From: CAZYFH01 sp965197395
Lineage (GTDB): Bacteria; Acidobacteriota; Vicinamibacteria; Vicinamibacterales; UBA8438
Assembly: GCA_965197395.1 (NCBI GenBank)
Contig: CBDANB010000006.1
Coordinates: forward strand, 806,001-870,000
Direction of reading: 5' to 3'
DNA: 64,000 nt
Shown: piece after piece, positions 56,849 through 64,000 of the stretch
Position numbering within the stretch: the stretch's first letter is position 1
Layout of the letters: each line of letters starts with the position of its first letter
Notes under the pieces: model-generated
Database searches by the model: none
The model's input: only the letters and a program-made list of their open reading frames with translations
Told to the model about the DNA's origin: nothing
Position numbers and translations under genes: made by a program

Positions 56849-59134
56849 GTGACGTGGACCACAGAGCTGGCGGACCGGATCCCGGAAGATCTTGCAACCG
56901 AGATCGAGGTATTCGAACGGCAGATCGCGTTGCGGCGGCAGGGCAAGATCGACGAGAAGGTCTTTGCTGAAACGCGTCTGCGACGCGGCGTCTACGGCCA
57001 GCGGTATGACAACGGGCAGCGGCACGACGGCACCGGCCCGCAACACCTCGCGTTCCCGTCACATGGTCTGACCAAGGGCCCCGAGACGGTGTGGGATGCG
57101 CCCGGGATGCAGCGCATCAAGATTCCGTTCGGCGCGCTGACCCCCGAGCAAATGGATGCGCTGGCCGACCTCGCGGAGGAGTACAGCGACGGCGTCTGCC
57201 ACATCACGACGCGGCAGGACGTGCAGCTCCACTACGTGCACATCGACGACACGCCCGACCTGATGCGGCGGCTCGGTGCCGTCGGGATCACGACGCGTGA
57301 GGCGTGCGGCAACACCGTCCGCAACGTCACCGCCTGTCCGCTGGCGGGTGTCTGCCACGACGAGTCGTTCGACGTGACGCCCTACGCGACGGCCTGCATG
57401 CGATTCCTGCTCGGCCATCCGGACGCCCAGGACTTCGGACGCAAGTTCAAGGTCGCCTTCTCGGGGTGCCGCCAGCACGCGTGCGGTCTCGTCTCGATGC
57501 ACGATCTCGGCCTGATCGCGGTCACACGGACCGAGGACGGACGGGAGCGGCGTGGGTTCGAGACCTATGTGGGCGGCGGCCTCGGCGCCGTGCCGCATCA
57601 GGCGAAGTTGTTCGATGCGTTCCTCCCGGTCGAGGAGCTCTTGCCGCTCGCGCAGGCGATCGCGCGGGTCTTCGCGCGCCTCGGCGAGAAGCGGAACCGC
57701 GCGCGCGCGCGCATCAAGTTTCTCGTCGCGCAGCTCGGGCTCGAGGAGTTCAAGCGGCTCGTGCTGGAGGAACGCGCGGCGCTGACGCCGGACGACCGCT
57801 GGACCGCGCACCTGGTCGACGCTCCGGCCTTCGTCGAAGCACCGCTCAAGCCCGCAGCTCCGCTCAACGGCGACCGAACCGACGGCTTCGACGAGTGGGC
57901 CCGCACCAACGTCTACCACCAGCGGCAACCTGGATACGCTGCGGTCACCGCCACACTGCCGCTGGGCGATCTCACGTCCCGACAGACGCGGCGGCTGGCG
58001 GTCATCGCGCGGCGATACGTCGGCGACGCCATTCGGCTGACCGTCGAACAGAACGTCATGTTGCGCTGGGTCAGCGCCGCAGACCTCCCGGAGCTGTATG
58101 GCGAGCTCGTGGCGGCCGGGCTCGGACAGCCGGGTGCAGGCACCATTGCCGACATCACGGCGTGCCCCGGCACCGACACCTGCAAGCTCGGGATCGCCTC
58201 GTCTCGCGGACTGGCGGCGGAGCTACAGTCCGGGCTGGCAGCGACCGCCGGCCGACTCGATCCGGCGGTCGAAGGGCTGCGGATCAAGATGAGCGGCTGC
58301 TTCAACTCCTGCGGGCAGCACCACGTCGCCGACCTCGGGTTCTACGGTGTGAGCCGCAACATCGGCGGCTACACGGTGCCCCACTTCCAGGTCGTGCTCG
58401 GCGGTCAGTGGGTCGACAACGCCAGCGCATACGGGCTGGCCTCGGGGGCGATCCCCTCGAAGCGTATCCCCGACGTCGTCGCACGGATCACGGAGCGTTT
58501 CGTCCGAGACCGCGAGGGCACGGAATCGTTCCAGGACTTCACGCGGCGCATCGGCAAGCGCGCGCTCAAGGCGATGCTGGACGATCTGGTGCCCGTACCA
58601 GCCCACGACGATGGCCCGGAGTTCTACTCGGATTGGGGCGACCCACGAGAGTTCACCCTCGGCGACATGGGGGTCGGGGAGTGCGCCGGTGAGGTGGTCT
58701 CGCTGACGGAGTTCGACCTGGCGGCTGCGGAAGCGCAGATCTTCGAGGCGCAGCTCCAGCTCGAGGCCGGCGATGCGGCGAAGGCGGACGCGCTTGCCTA
58801 CGACGGGATGGTCCTCGCCGCGAAGGGACTCATCAAGACGGAGTTCATCGATATCGTCGAAGACCCCGACGTGATCGTGCGGGAGTTCAGGACACGCTTC
58901 TTCGACACCGAGCTCTTCTTCGACAAATACGCCGGTGGCAAGTTCGCGATGTATCTGTTCCGGCGGCACAAGAACGGGCCGTGTGCATCCGCCGAGGCGG
59001 CACACCGACTTGTCGAGGAGGCGCAGCTCTTCCTCGAGGCGAGCCACGCGTGCCAGGCACGCTTGGCAGCGCGACCAGTCGCCGATCTGCCGTCGTCGGC
59101 CCGCGCCGCCCCCCGCCAGTCACCAGGCTCTTAG
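56849..59134 (+). CDS. Assimilatory nitrite/sulfite reductase (siroheme, 4Fe-4S)
   Basis: A 761-residue protein; about 560 residues form the two-lobed siroheme reductase and about 190 a C-terminal extension ('EFYSDWGDPREFTLGDMGVG', then helical). The functional cluster motif is 'TACPGTDTCKLGI' (C-x5-C) and 'SGCFNSCGQHH' (C-x3-C). The N-terminal lobe has a second set ('TACPLAGVCHDE', 'SGCRQHACG') with C-x5-C and C-x4-C. It reduces sulfite to sulfide with the siroheme made by CysG. GTG 56849 follows GAGGA at good spacing. Nitrite as alternative substrate cannot be excluded; the operon argues for sulfite. Confidence 0.9.
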   Translation: MTWTTELADRIPEDLATEIEVFERQIALRRQGKIDEKVFAETRLRRGVYGQRYDNGQRHDGTGPQHLAFPSHGLTKGPETVWDAPGMQRIKIPFGALTPEQMDALADLAEEYSDGVCHITTRQDVQLHYVHIDDTPDLMRRLGAVGITTREACGNTVRNVTACPLAGVCHDESFDVTPYATACMRFLLGHPDAQDFGRKFKVAFSGCRQHACGLVSMHDLGLIAVTRTEDGRERRGFETYVGGGLGAVPHQAKLFDAFLPVEELLPLAQAIARVFARLGEKRNRARARIKFLVAQLGLEEFKRLVLEERAALTPDDRWTAHLVDAPAFVEAPLKPAAPLNGDRTDGFDEWARTNVYHQRQPGYAAVTATLPLGDLTSRQTRRLAVIARRYVGDAIRLTVEQNVMLRWVSAADLPELYGELVAAGLGQPGAGTIADITACPGTDTCKLGIASSRGLAAELQSGLAATAGRLDPAVEGLRIKMSGCFNSCGQHHVADLGFYGVSRNIGGYTVPHFQVVLGGQWVDNASAYGLASGAIPSKRIPDVVARITERFVRDREGTESFQDFTRRIGKRALKAMLDDLVPVPAHDDGPEFYSDWGDPREFTLGDMGVGECAGEVVSLTEFDLAAAEAQIFEAQLQLEAGDAAKADALAYDGMVLAAKGLIKTEFIDIVEDPDVIVREFRTRFFDTELFFDKYAGGKFAMYLFRRHKNGPCASAEAAHRLVEEAQLFLEASHACQARLAARPVADLPSSARAAPRQSPGS

Positions 59135-59175
59135 GCCCTTATGCCGGCCGAAGCGAGAGCGTCCTTTGTAGCGAA

Positions 59176-59262
59176 CGGCCAAGGCGCGCACGGCGCGCCT
59201 CGCGGGCGAGGAGCGGGGCTACCAGCCCATGGCGGTCCACACGGAGCGCCCGCGGGGGTCTA
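59176..59262 (+). repeat. REP family B, copy with altered end
   Basis: GCCAAGGCGCGCACGGCGCG start and a GC-rich middle, but the GCAGCCCC end is lost and only GGGGGTCTAA remains, directly before ATG 59265. Confidence 0.7.
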
Positions 59263-59264
59263 AG

Positions 59265-59846
59265 ATGGACCGCCTGCAACGCTTCGGGCTCAAGCTCTTC
59301 GTCGACGCGGACGTAGTCGTGTCACCGCACGCGTACATCCCCGTCTTCCATCGCTGGATCCAGACCGGCGCCGTCGATGGCCTTCTGATCGACGTCGCGG
59401 ACTACGCGCACCTCACCGACGGCCCCCGCGTCGTGCTCGTGGCCCACGAGGGGAACTACGCGATCGATGACAGCGGCGGACGGCCAGGCCTGGTCTATAC
59501 GCGCAAACAGCCGATCGACGGACCATTCGCCGATCGACTCGGTATCGTGTGCCGGACGCTGCTCGGCGCCGCGCGACTCCTCGAAATGGAGCAGTCCTTC
59601 GACACGCCGGTGACGTTTCGAGGGAACGCGATCGAGCTGTTCGCGAACGACCGCCTGCTGGCGCCGAACACGGATGAGACGGCCCGCGCGATAGAGACGA
59701 CGCTCGTGGCGTTCGCCACCACGCTGTTCGATGGGCAGGCGTGCGAAGTCGCGAGGAACACCGGCGAAGACGACCGCCTCGCCCTCGGTGTGACCGTCCC
59801 GCAGGCCGCGCCAGTGGCCACGCTCCTGCAGCGCCTGGGCGGCTAG
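59265..59846 (+). CDS. Conserved protein of unknown function after sulfite reductase
   Basis: A 193-residue soluble protein, 'KLFVDADVVVSPHAYIPVFH' near the start and 'DVADYAHLTDGPRVVLVAHE' in the middle, with no recognised motif and no signal peptide. I do not recognise a family. ATG 59265 is chosen because the upstream ATG at 59229 lies within the REP element. Being fourth behind the attenuator it may share the cysteine control, although a REP element lies in front of it. Confidence 0.65.
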   Translation: MDRLQRFGLKLFVDADVVVSPHAYIPVFHRWIQTGAVDGLLIDVADYAHLTDGPRVVLVAHEGNYAIDDSGGRPGLVYTRKQPIDGPFADRLGIVCRTLLGAARLLEMEQSFDTPVTFRGNAIELFANDRLLAPNTDETARAIETTLVAFATTLFDGQACEVARNTGEDDRLALGVTVPQAAPVATLLQRLGG

Positions 59847-59944
59847 CAGGCTGGCCGCCAGGGGTGCCGCACCGGGCGTTCCCTCCCCGACGTCGCGGCT
59901 CCGGGTATCAAATCCGGCAGCAAGGCCGCTTGCAGGGTCAACGA

Positions 59945-59971
59945 CGAGTGCCCGCAGCATTCGGGCACTCG
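59945..59971. terminator. Strong hairpin downstream of the sulfate-assimilation operon
   Basis: CGAGTGCCCG (59945-59954) pairs with CGGGCACTCG (59962-59971) around CAGCATT. It is followed by a pyrimidine-rich but not poly-T tract, so it may be a weak or Rho-assisted terminator. The remaining 59847-60138 holds the LysR promoter. Confidence 0.55.
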
Positions 59972-60101
59972 CCCCACTTTCTTGCCTTTCTGGCATCGTT
60001 GTAACTGTATGATTTAAAGAGTCTTACGTGCCTCTACCACCCTCCGTGGCGACCCCACAACAATGGATGGGTTGAATCATAACCATTAATATCGCGACGA
60101 C

Positions 60102-60130
60102 TTGCCATTAGTGACTCTGGTGGGTAAAGT
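60102..60130 (+). promoter_or_regulatory. Promoter of the LysR-gltB unit
   Basis: TTGCCA (60102-60107) and TAAAGT (60125-60130) with a 17-bp spacer. Transcription should begin about 60137, at the ATG (60139), implying a leaderless message. The AT-rich stretch 60000-60110 upstream is a likely LysR-binding region. Confidence 0.55.
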
Positions 60131-60138
60131 GGCTGCCC

Positions 60139-61146
60139 ATGCACCTCGAGGCCCTCAATATCTTCTGTGACGTGGTCCGTCACCAGAGCTTCTCGCGCGG
60201 CGCGATGGCCAACTCGGTGAGCCAGTCCGCGGCCAGCCAAGCCGTCCGTCAGATCGAGAAACGGCTCGGGACACAGCTCATCGATCGCTCCAAGCGCCCC
60301 TGGCTGCTGACGCCGGAAGGCAAGCTGTTCTTCAAGGGCTGTCAGGAGATCGTCGACCGCTATCACGAGCTGGAGGAGGCCGTGCAACGACGGCAGCACC
60401 CCTCCGGGTACACGGTCCGTCTCGCATCCATCTACTCGGTGCGGCTGCACGATCTCAGCCAGTATGTCGACCAGTTCCGCGCATCGGTACCCGGCGTGGG
60501 AGTCGATCTCGAGTACATGCATCCGGATCAGATCTACATGCGCGTGCTCAACGACCAATCGGACCTCGGCCTCATCTCGTTTGCAACCCCCGGGCGTGAG
60601 CTGACGGCGATCCCCTGGCAAACCCAGACGATGGTGGTCGCCTGCCTGCCCACCCATCGATTCGCGCAGGAGAAGACGGCGCTCGGACCGCGAGAATTGG
60701 CCGGTGAGGCCTTCGTGACGTTCGACCGGGGGTTACCCGTGCGCCGGGAGATTGACCGGTTTCTCCGACGGCATGACGCCGATGTACAGGTCGCGGCTGA
60801 GTTCGACAACATCGAGAACATCAAGCAGGCGATCGAGGACGGTGCCGGCGTCGCCATCCTGCCCGAACCGACCGTGAGACGCGAGGTACAGCGGCGCACA
60901 CTCGTAAAAGTCGGGCTGCGAACCGCCGCCGGAGACACCCCGTTCGTCCGCCCCCTGACCATCATCCACCGCCGCAAGCGACGCCTCAACCCGGCCGTCA
61001 CCGAGTTCATCAAGCTGCTGTGCGCCCCCAATGGTGCCGCGGCTGGTCGCCAATCGGGTAGGCCGGCGGCACGACACGGGCGCCGCGCCGAGTCGGGCCG
61101 CACGAGCCGATCGCGCGCCGCCGTCTCCGGCCGGAGCGCGAGCTGA
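60139..61146 (+). CDS. LysR-type transcriptional regulator
   Basis: A 335-residue LTTR. 'LNIFCDVVRHQSFSRGAMAN' and 'SQSAASQAVRQIEKRLGTQL' are the winged HTH; residues 95-300 form the effector domain. The last 35 residues are a Gly/Arg/Ser-rich tail not seen in typical LysR proteins. It lies between the sulfur operon and gltB, 4 bp before gltB, so it may control nitrogen (GltC-like) or sulfur genes (CysB/CysL-like). The effector cannot be told from sequence. Confidence 0.88.
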   Translation: MHLEALNIFCDVVRHQSFSRGAMANSVSQSAASQAVRQIEKRLGTQLIDRSKRPWLLTPEGKLFFKGCQEIVDRYHELEEAVQRRQHPSGYTVRLASIYSVRLHDLSQYVDQFRASVPGVGVDLEYMHPDQIYMRVLNDQSDLGLISFATPGRELTAIPWQTQTMVVACLPTHRFAQEKTALGPRELAGEAFVTFDRGLPVRREIDRFLRRHDADVQVAAEFDNIENIKQAIEDGAGVAILPEPTVRREVQRRTLVKVGLRTAAGDTPFVRPLTIIHRRKRRLNPAVTEFIKLLCAPNGAAAGRQSGRPAARHGRRAESGRTSRSRAAVSGRSAS

Positions 61147-61150
61147 CCAG

Positions 61151-64000
61151 ATGAGCGGGTCTCCTCCTCTCCCCCGCGGGCTCCCCGGCGCATTGCCGCC
61201 GGCCCAGGGTCTGTACGACCCGCGGCACGAGCACGATTCGTGCGGCGTCGGTTTCGTCGTCAACGTCTCAGGCAATCGGTCGCACAAGCTCGTGCGGCAG
61301 GCATTCGAGGTCGTCCTCAACCTGTCGCATCGGGGCGCCTGCGGGTGTGAGCCCAACACCGGGGACGGGGCCGGCATGCTCCTGCAGCTGCCGCATACGT
61401 TCCTGAAGAAAGCCGCCGGCACGCTCGGTATCGAACTTCCTGACGCGGGAGCATACGGGGTCGGGATGGTCTTCTTGCCACGGGACCCGGCGGAGCGCCG
61501 TCGGATCGAGGAGCTCTTTACCCGCATCGTGAGCGACGAGGGACACCAGTTCCTCGGTTGGCGTGACGTGCCCACGGACGACACGCCGCTCGGCGCGACG
61601 GCGCGGAGTGGCGAGCCGGTGATCCGTCAAATCTTCATCGGCCGCAGTCCCGCGCGCGCCGGTGGGCCCGATCCGCGCGTCCGGTTCGAGCGCGACCTGT
61701 ACGTCATCCGGAGACGCGTGACGCTCGACGCCGACGCCATGGGGCTCGCCGAGCGGCATTTGTTCTACATCGCCAGCTTGTCGTCGAACACGATCGTCTA
61801 CAAGGGCATGCTCATCGCGGACCAGTTTGAGACGATGTTTCCGGATCTGTCCGACCCGGATGTCGAGTCGGCGCTTGCCCTCGTGCACTCGCGGTTCAGC
61901 ACCAACACGTTTCCGTCATGGCCGTTGGCTCACCCCTATCGCTATATCGCGCACAACGGCGAGATCAACACGCTGCGCGGCAACATCAACTGGATGCGGG
62001 CACGTGAAGCGTTGTGTCGCTCGGAGCTGTTCGGCGACGACCTCGCCAAGCTGTTCCCGCTGATCAGGGAGGGCCAGAGCGACACCGCCAGCTTCGACAA
62101 CGTGCTCGAGTTCCTCGTGCAGACCGGGCGGCCGTTGGCCCATGCCGTGCTGATGATGATCCCGGAGCCGTGGTCGAACCACGAATCGATGTCTCCGACT
62201 CTCCGGGCGTTCTACCAGTATCACGCCTCGCTCATGGAGCCGTGGGACGGACCGGCATCCATCGCGTTCACCGACGGGACGGTGATTGGCGCGGTGCTGG
62301 ACCGCAACGGCCTGCGCCCCTCTCGGTACTACGTGACGACCGACGACATGGTCATCATGGCCTCGGAGGTCGGGGTGTTGGATATCCCACCGGAGACGGT
62401 GCGGGTGAAAGAACGGCTGCACCCCGGACGCATCTTCCTCGTCGACACGGCGCAGGGCCGGATCATCGACGACGAAGAGATCAAGAACGAGCTCGCGGCC
62501 GAGCATCCATACGCCGCGTGGCTCACCGCGGATCTCGTCCACATCGACGACCTCCCGGCCGCGCCGTACGCCCCGCCTCCATCGCACGACACGGTGCGCC
62601 GGCGGCAGCGCGCGTTTGGCTATACCGAAGAGGACCTCAGGATTCTCATTGCCCCGATGGCCCAGCACGGCGCCGAGCCGCTCGGCTCCATGGGCACCGA
62701 CACGGCCCTGGCCGTGCTGTCGGACCGCTCCCGACTGCTCTACGACTACTTCAAGCAGTTGTTCGCGCAGGTGACGAACCCGCCGCTGGACGCGATCCGC
62801 GAAGAGCTGGTCACTGACATGGGATCGACGCTCGGTGCCGAACGTAATCTCCTGTCGCCCGAATCTGCGTCGTGTCACCACATCAAGATCGACGACCCGG
62901 TCCTCGACAACGACGACCTGGCGAAGCTCCGCCATCTGACCGACCCTGCGTTCCACGCCGCCAGCCTCGACATGCTGTTCGACCCCGGCTCGGGCACCGC
63001 GGGCCTGGAACAGGCCATGACGGCAATGTGCCAGCAGGCGAGCGCGGCGGTGGCCGACGGCGCGACCTTGATCGTGCTCTCGGATCGCGGCGTGGATCGC
63101 ACGCATGCCCCGGTTCCGGCGCTCCTGGCCACGGCGGGCGTGCACCATCACCTCGTGCGTGAAGGCAGCCGGACGAAGTGCGCGTTGATCATCGAAACCG
63201 GCGAGGCGCGCGAGTGCCACCACATGGCTCTGCTGCTCGGCTACGGCGCGGCCGCCGTCAACCCCTACCTCGCCTTCGAAACGATCGCGGAGCTGCTGCT
63301 GGGCGGTGAGCTCCACGACCTCGAGCTCGCCCAGGCCATCCGTCACTACATCAAGGCGTGCACGAAGGGCGTGCTCAAAGTGATGTCGAAGATGGGCATT
63401 TCGACGCTGCAGAGCTACCGCGGGGCGCAGATTTTCGAGGCAGTCGGTCTTGACCAGGCCTTTGTCGAGCGCCATTTCACCTGGACCGCGTCACGCGTCG
63501 GCGGCATCGGCATCGACACCGTGGCCGAGGAAGTCATCCGGCGGCACGCCCGGGCATTCCCTGCACGTGGCCGGGAGGACGGTGAGCTCGACACGGGCGG
63601 CGAGTATCAGTGGCGACGAGACGGCGAGTATCACCTCTTTAACCCGGAGACGGTCTTCAAGCTCCAGCACGCCAGCCGAAGCGGGCAGCGCGACGTGTAT
63701 CGAGAATACGCCGCCCTCGTGAACGATCAGAGTCGCAACCGGGCGACGCTGCGCGGGCTGATCGACCTGAAGCCTGCCGCGGCGCCGGTGCCGCTCGACG
63801 AGGTGGAGCCGGCGGAAGCGATTTTCCCGCGGTTCGCGACCGGCGCGATGTCGTTTGGGTCGATCAGCGCGGAAGCGCACGAGACGCTGGCGATCGCGAT
63901 GAACCGCCTCGGCGGTAAGTCCAACACCGGTGAAGGCGGCGAAGACCCGGCACGATTCACTCCGGACCCGAACGGCGATCTACGACGGAGCGCGGTCAAG
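61151..64000 (+). CDS. gltB: Glutamate synthase large subunit, 5' part (cut by window edge)
   Basis: 950 codons are visible and the frame runs off the window. Residue 31 is the mature N-terminal Cys ('HEHDSCGVGFVVN'), so a 30-residue propeptide is cleaved. The class II glutaminase domain follows ('ALVHSRFSTNTFPSWPLAHP', 'IAHNGEINTLRGNINWMRAR'), then the central domain ('HVIP'-less region with 'SRVGGIGIDTVAEEVIRRHA') and the start of the FMN-binding synthase domain ('FATGAMSFGSISAEAHETLA'). It makes glutamate from glutamine and 2-oxoglutarate. ATG 61151 follows the LysR stop by 4 bp. Confidence 0.95.
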   Translation, partial: MSGSPPLPRGLPGALPPAQGLYDPRHEHDSCGVGFVVNVSGNRSHKLVRQAFEVVLNLSHRGACGCEPNTGDGAGMLLQLPHTFLKKAAGTLGIELPDAGAYGVGMVFLPRDPAERRRIEELFTRIVSDEGHQFLGWRDVPTDDTPLGATARSGEPVIRQIFIGRSPARAGGPDPRVRFERDLYVIRRRVTLDADAMGLAERHLFYIASLSSNTIVYKGMLIADQFETMFPDLSDPDVESALALVHSRFSTNTFPSWPLAHPYRYIAHNGEINTLRGNINWMRAREALCRSELFGDDLAKLFPLIREGQSDTASFDNVLEFLVQTGRPLAHAVLMMIPEPWSNHESMSPTLRAFYQYHASLMEPWDGPASIAFTDGTVIGAVLDRNGLRPSRYYVTTDDMVIMASEVGVLDIPPETVRVKERLHPGRIFLVDTAQGRIIDDEEIKNELAAEHPYAAWLTADLVHIDDLPAAPYAPPPSHDTVRRRQRAFGYTEEDLRILIAPMAQHGAEPLGSMGTDTALAVLSDRSRLLYDYFKQLFAQVTNPPLDAIREELVTDMGSTLGAERNLLSPESASCHHIKIDDPVLDNDDLAKLRHLTDPAFHAASLDMLFDPGSGTAGLEQAMTAMCQQASAAVADGATLIVLSDRGVDRTHAPVPALLATAGVHHHLVREGSRTKCALIIETGEARECHHMALLLGYGAAAVNPYLAFETIAELLLGGELHDLELAQAIRHYIKACTKGVLKVMSKMGISTLQSYRGAQIFEAVGLDQAFVERHFTWTASRVGGIGIDTVAEEVIRRHARAFPARGREDGELDTGGEYQWRRDGEYHLFNPETVFKLQHASRSGQRDVYREYAALVNDQSRNRATLRGLIDLKPAAAPVPLDEVEPAEAIFPRFATGAMSFGSISAEAHETLAIAMNRLGGKSNTGEGGEDPARFTPDPNGDLRRSAVK

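Noticed and set aside
59880..59975. Possible tRNA or T-loop-like sequence (GGGTATCAAATCCGG)
   Set aside because: No acceptor stem, D-arm or anticodon arm can be drawn around it.

Overview
The window is 64 kb of GC-rich bacterial DNA. GTG/TTG starts are frequent and genes are tightly packed, often with ATGA/GTGA overlaps. The gene set (a tricorn-type protease, a large FtsX-type permease, PQQ-propeller and tricorn beta-propeller proteins, DUF2277, DUF4202, DUF4159, alkaline-phosphatase-superfamily proteins, a siroheme nitrite/sulfite reductase with a long C-terminal extension) suggests an uncultured Acidobacteriota, perhaps Vicinamibacteria-like. That placement is inferred from gene content; there is no rRNA or tRNA gene here to test it.

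Layout. 1-10.7 kb: the tail of a DUF4159 gene, a methyltransferase, an enolase-superfamily dehydratase, enolase, small membrane proteins, a DUF3311 plus sodium:solute symporter pair and a class III CoA-transferase. Four decayed gene stubs lie between them (DinB, YcaQ/AlkZ-type, GNAT, type II haloacid dehalogenase). 10.7-15.7 kb: a PQQ-propeller protein, an MFS-like/spermidine-synthase fusion split by a 104-bp duplication, and a cation transporter. 15.8-30 kb: oligopeptidase B, tricorn protease, an FtsX-type ABC exporter, a LuxC-like plus LuxE-like acyl-activating/reducing pair, a ferredoxin and pterin carbinolamine dehydratase. 30-38 kb: DUF6526, three methyltransferases plus an ICMT-like one, a GT4 glycosyltransferase, a CDP-alcohol phosphatidyltransferase, and an LTA-synthase-like gene interrupted by a 367-bp MITE. 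38-40 kb: a scrap heap holding an IS91-type transposase remnant, two-component stubs and duplicated gene tails. 40-43.6 kb: a DECR2-like SDR, a bile-acid:sodium-symporter-family protein, an intact IS630 element and DUF4202. 43.6-64 kb: sulfur metabolism, namely sat-cysC, a sulfotransferase, two AlkP-type hydrolases, a sulfatase-like lipoprotein, then DUF2061, APS reductase, siroheme synthase and sulfite reductase, followed by a LysR regulator and the start of glutamate synthase.

Most interesting signal. Upstream of DUF2061-cysH-cysG-sir is a complete-looking ribosome-mediated transcription attenuator. A promoter is followed almost at once by a 33-codon leader ORF with four consecutive Cys codons. 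Two RNA segments can then pair either with each other (1:2) or as an antiterminator (2:3), and a strong intrinsic terminator (3:4) follows. It would couple Cys-tRNA charging to assimilatory sulfate reduction.

Two mobile elements show very clean insertion biology. The MITE has 8-bp target duplications whose removal restores a 609-codon frame. The IS630 copy sits in a CTAG that forms the overlapping stop codons of two convergent genes and leaves both stops intact. Eight or more decayed genes suggest ongoing erosion, although some breaks could be assembly errors.
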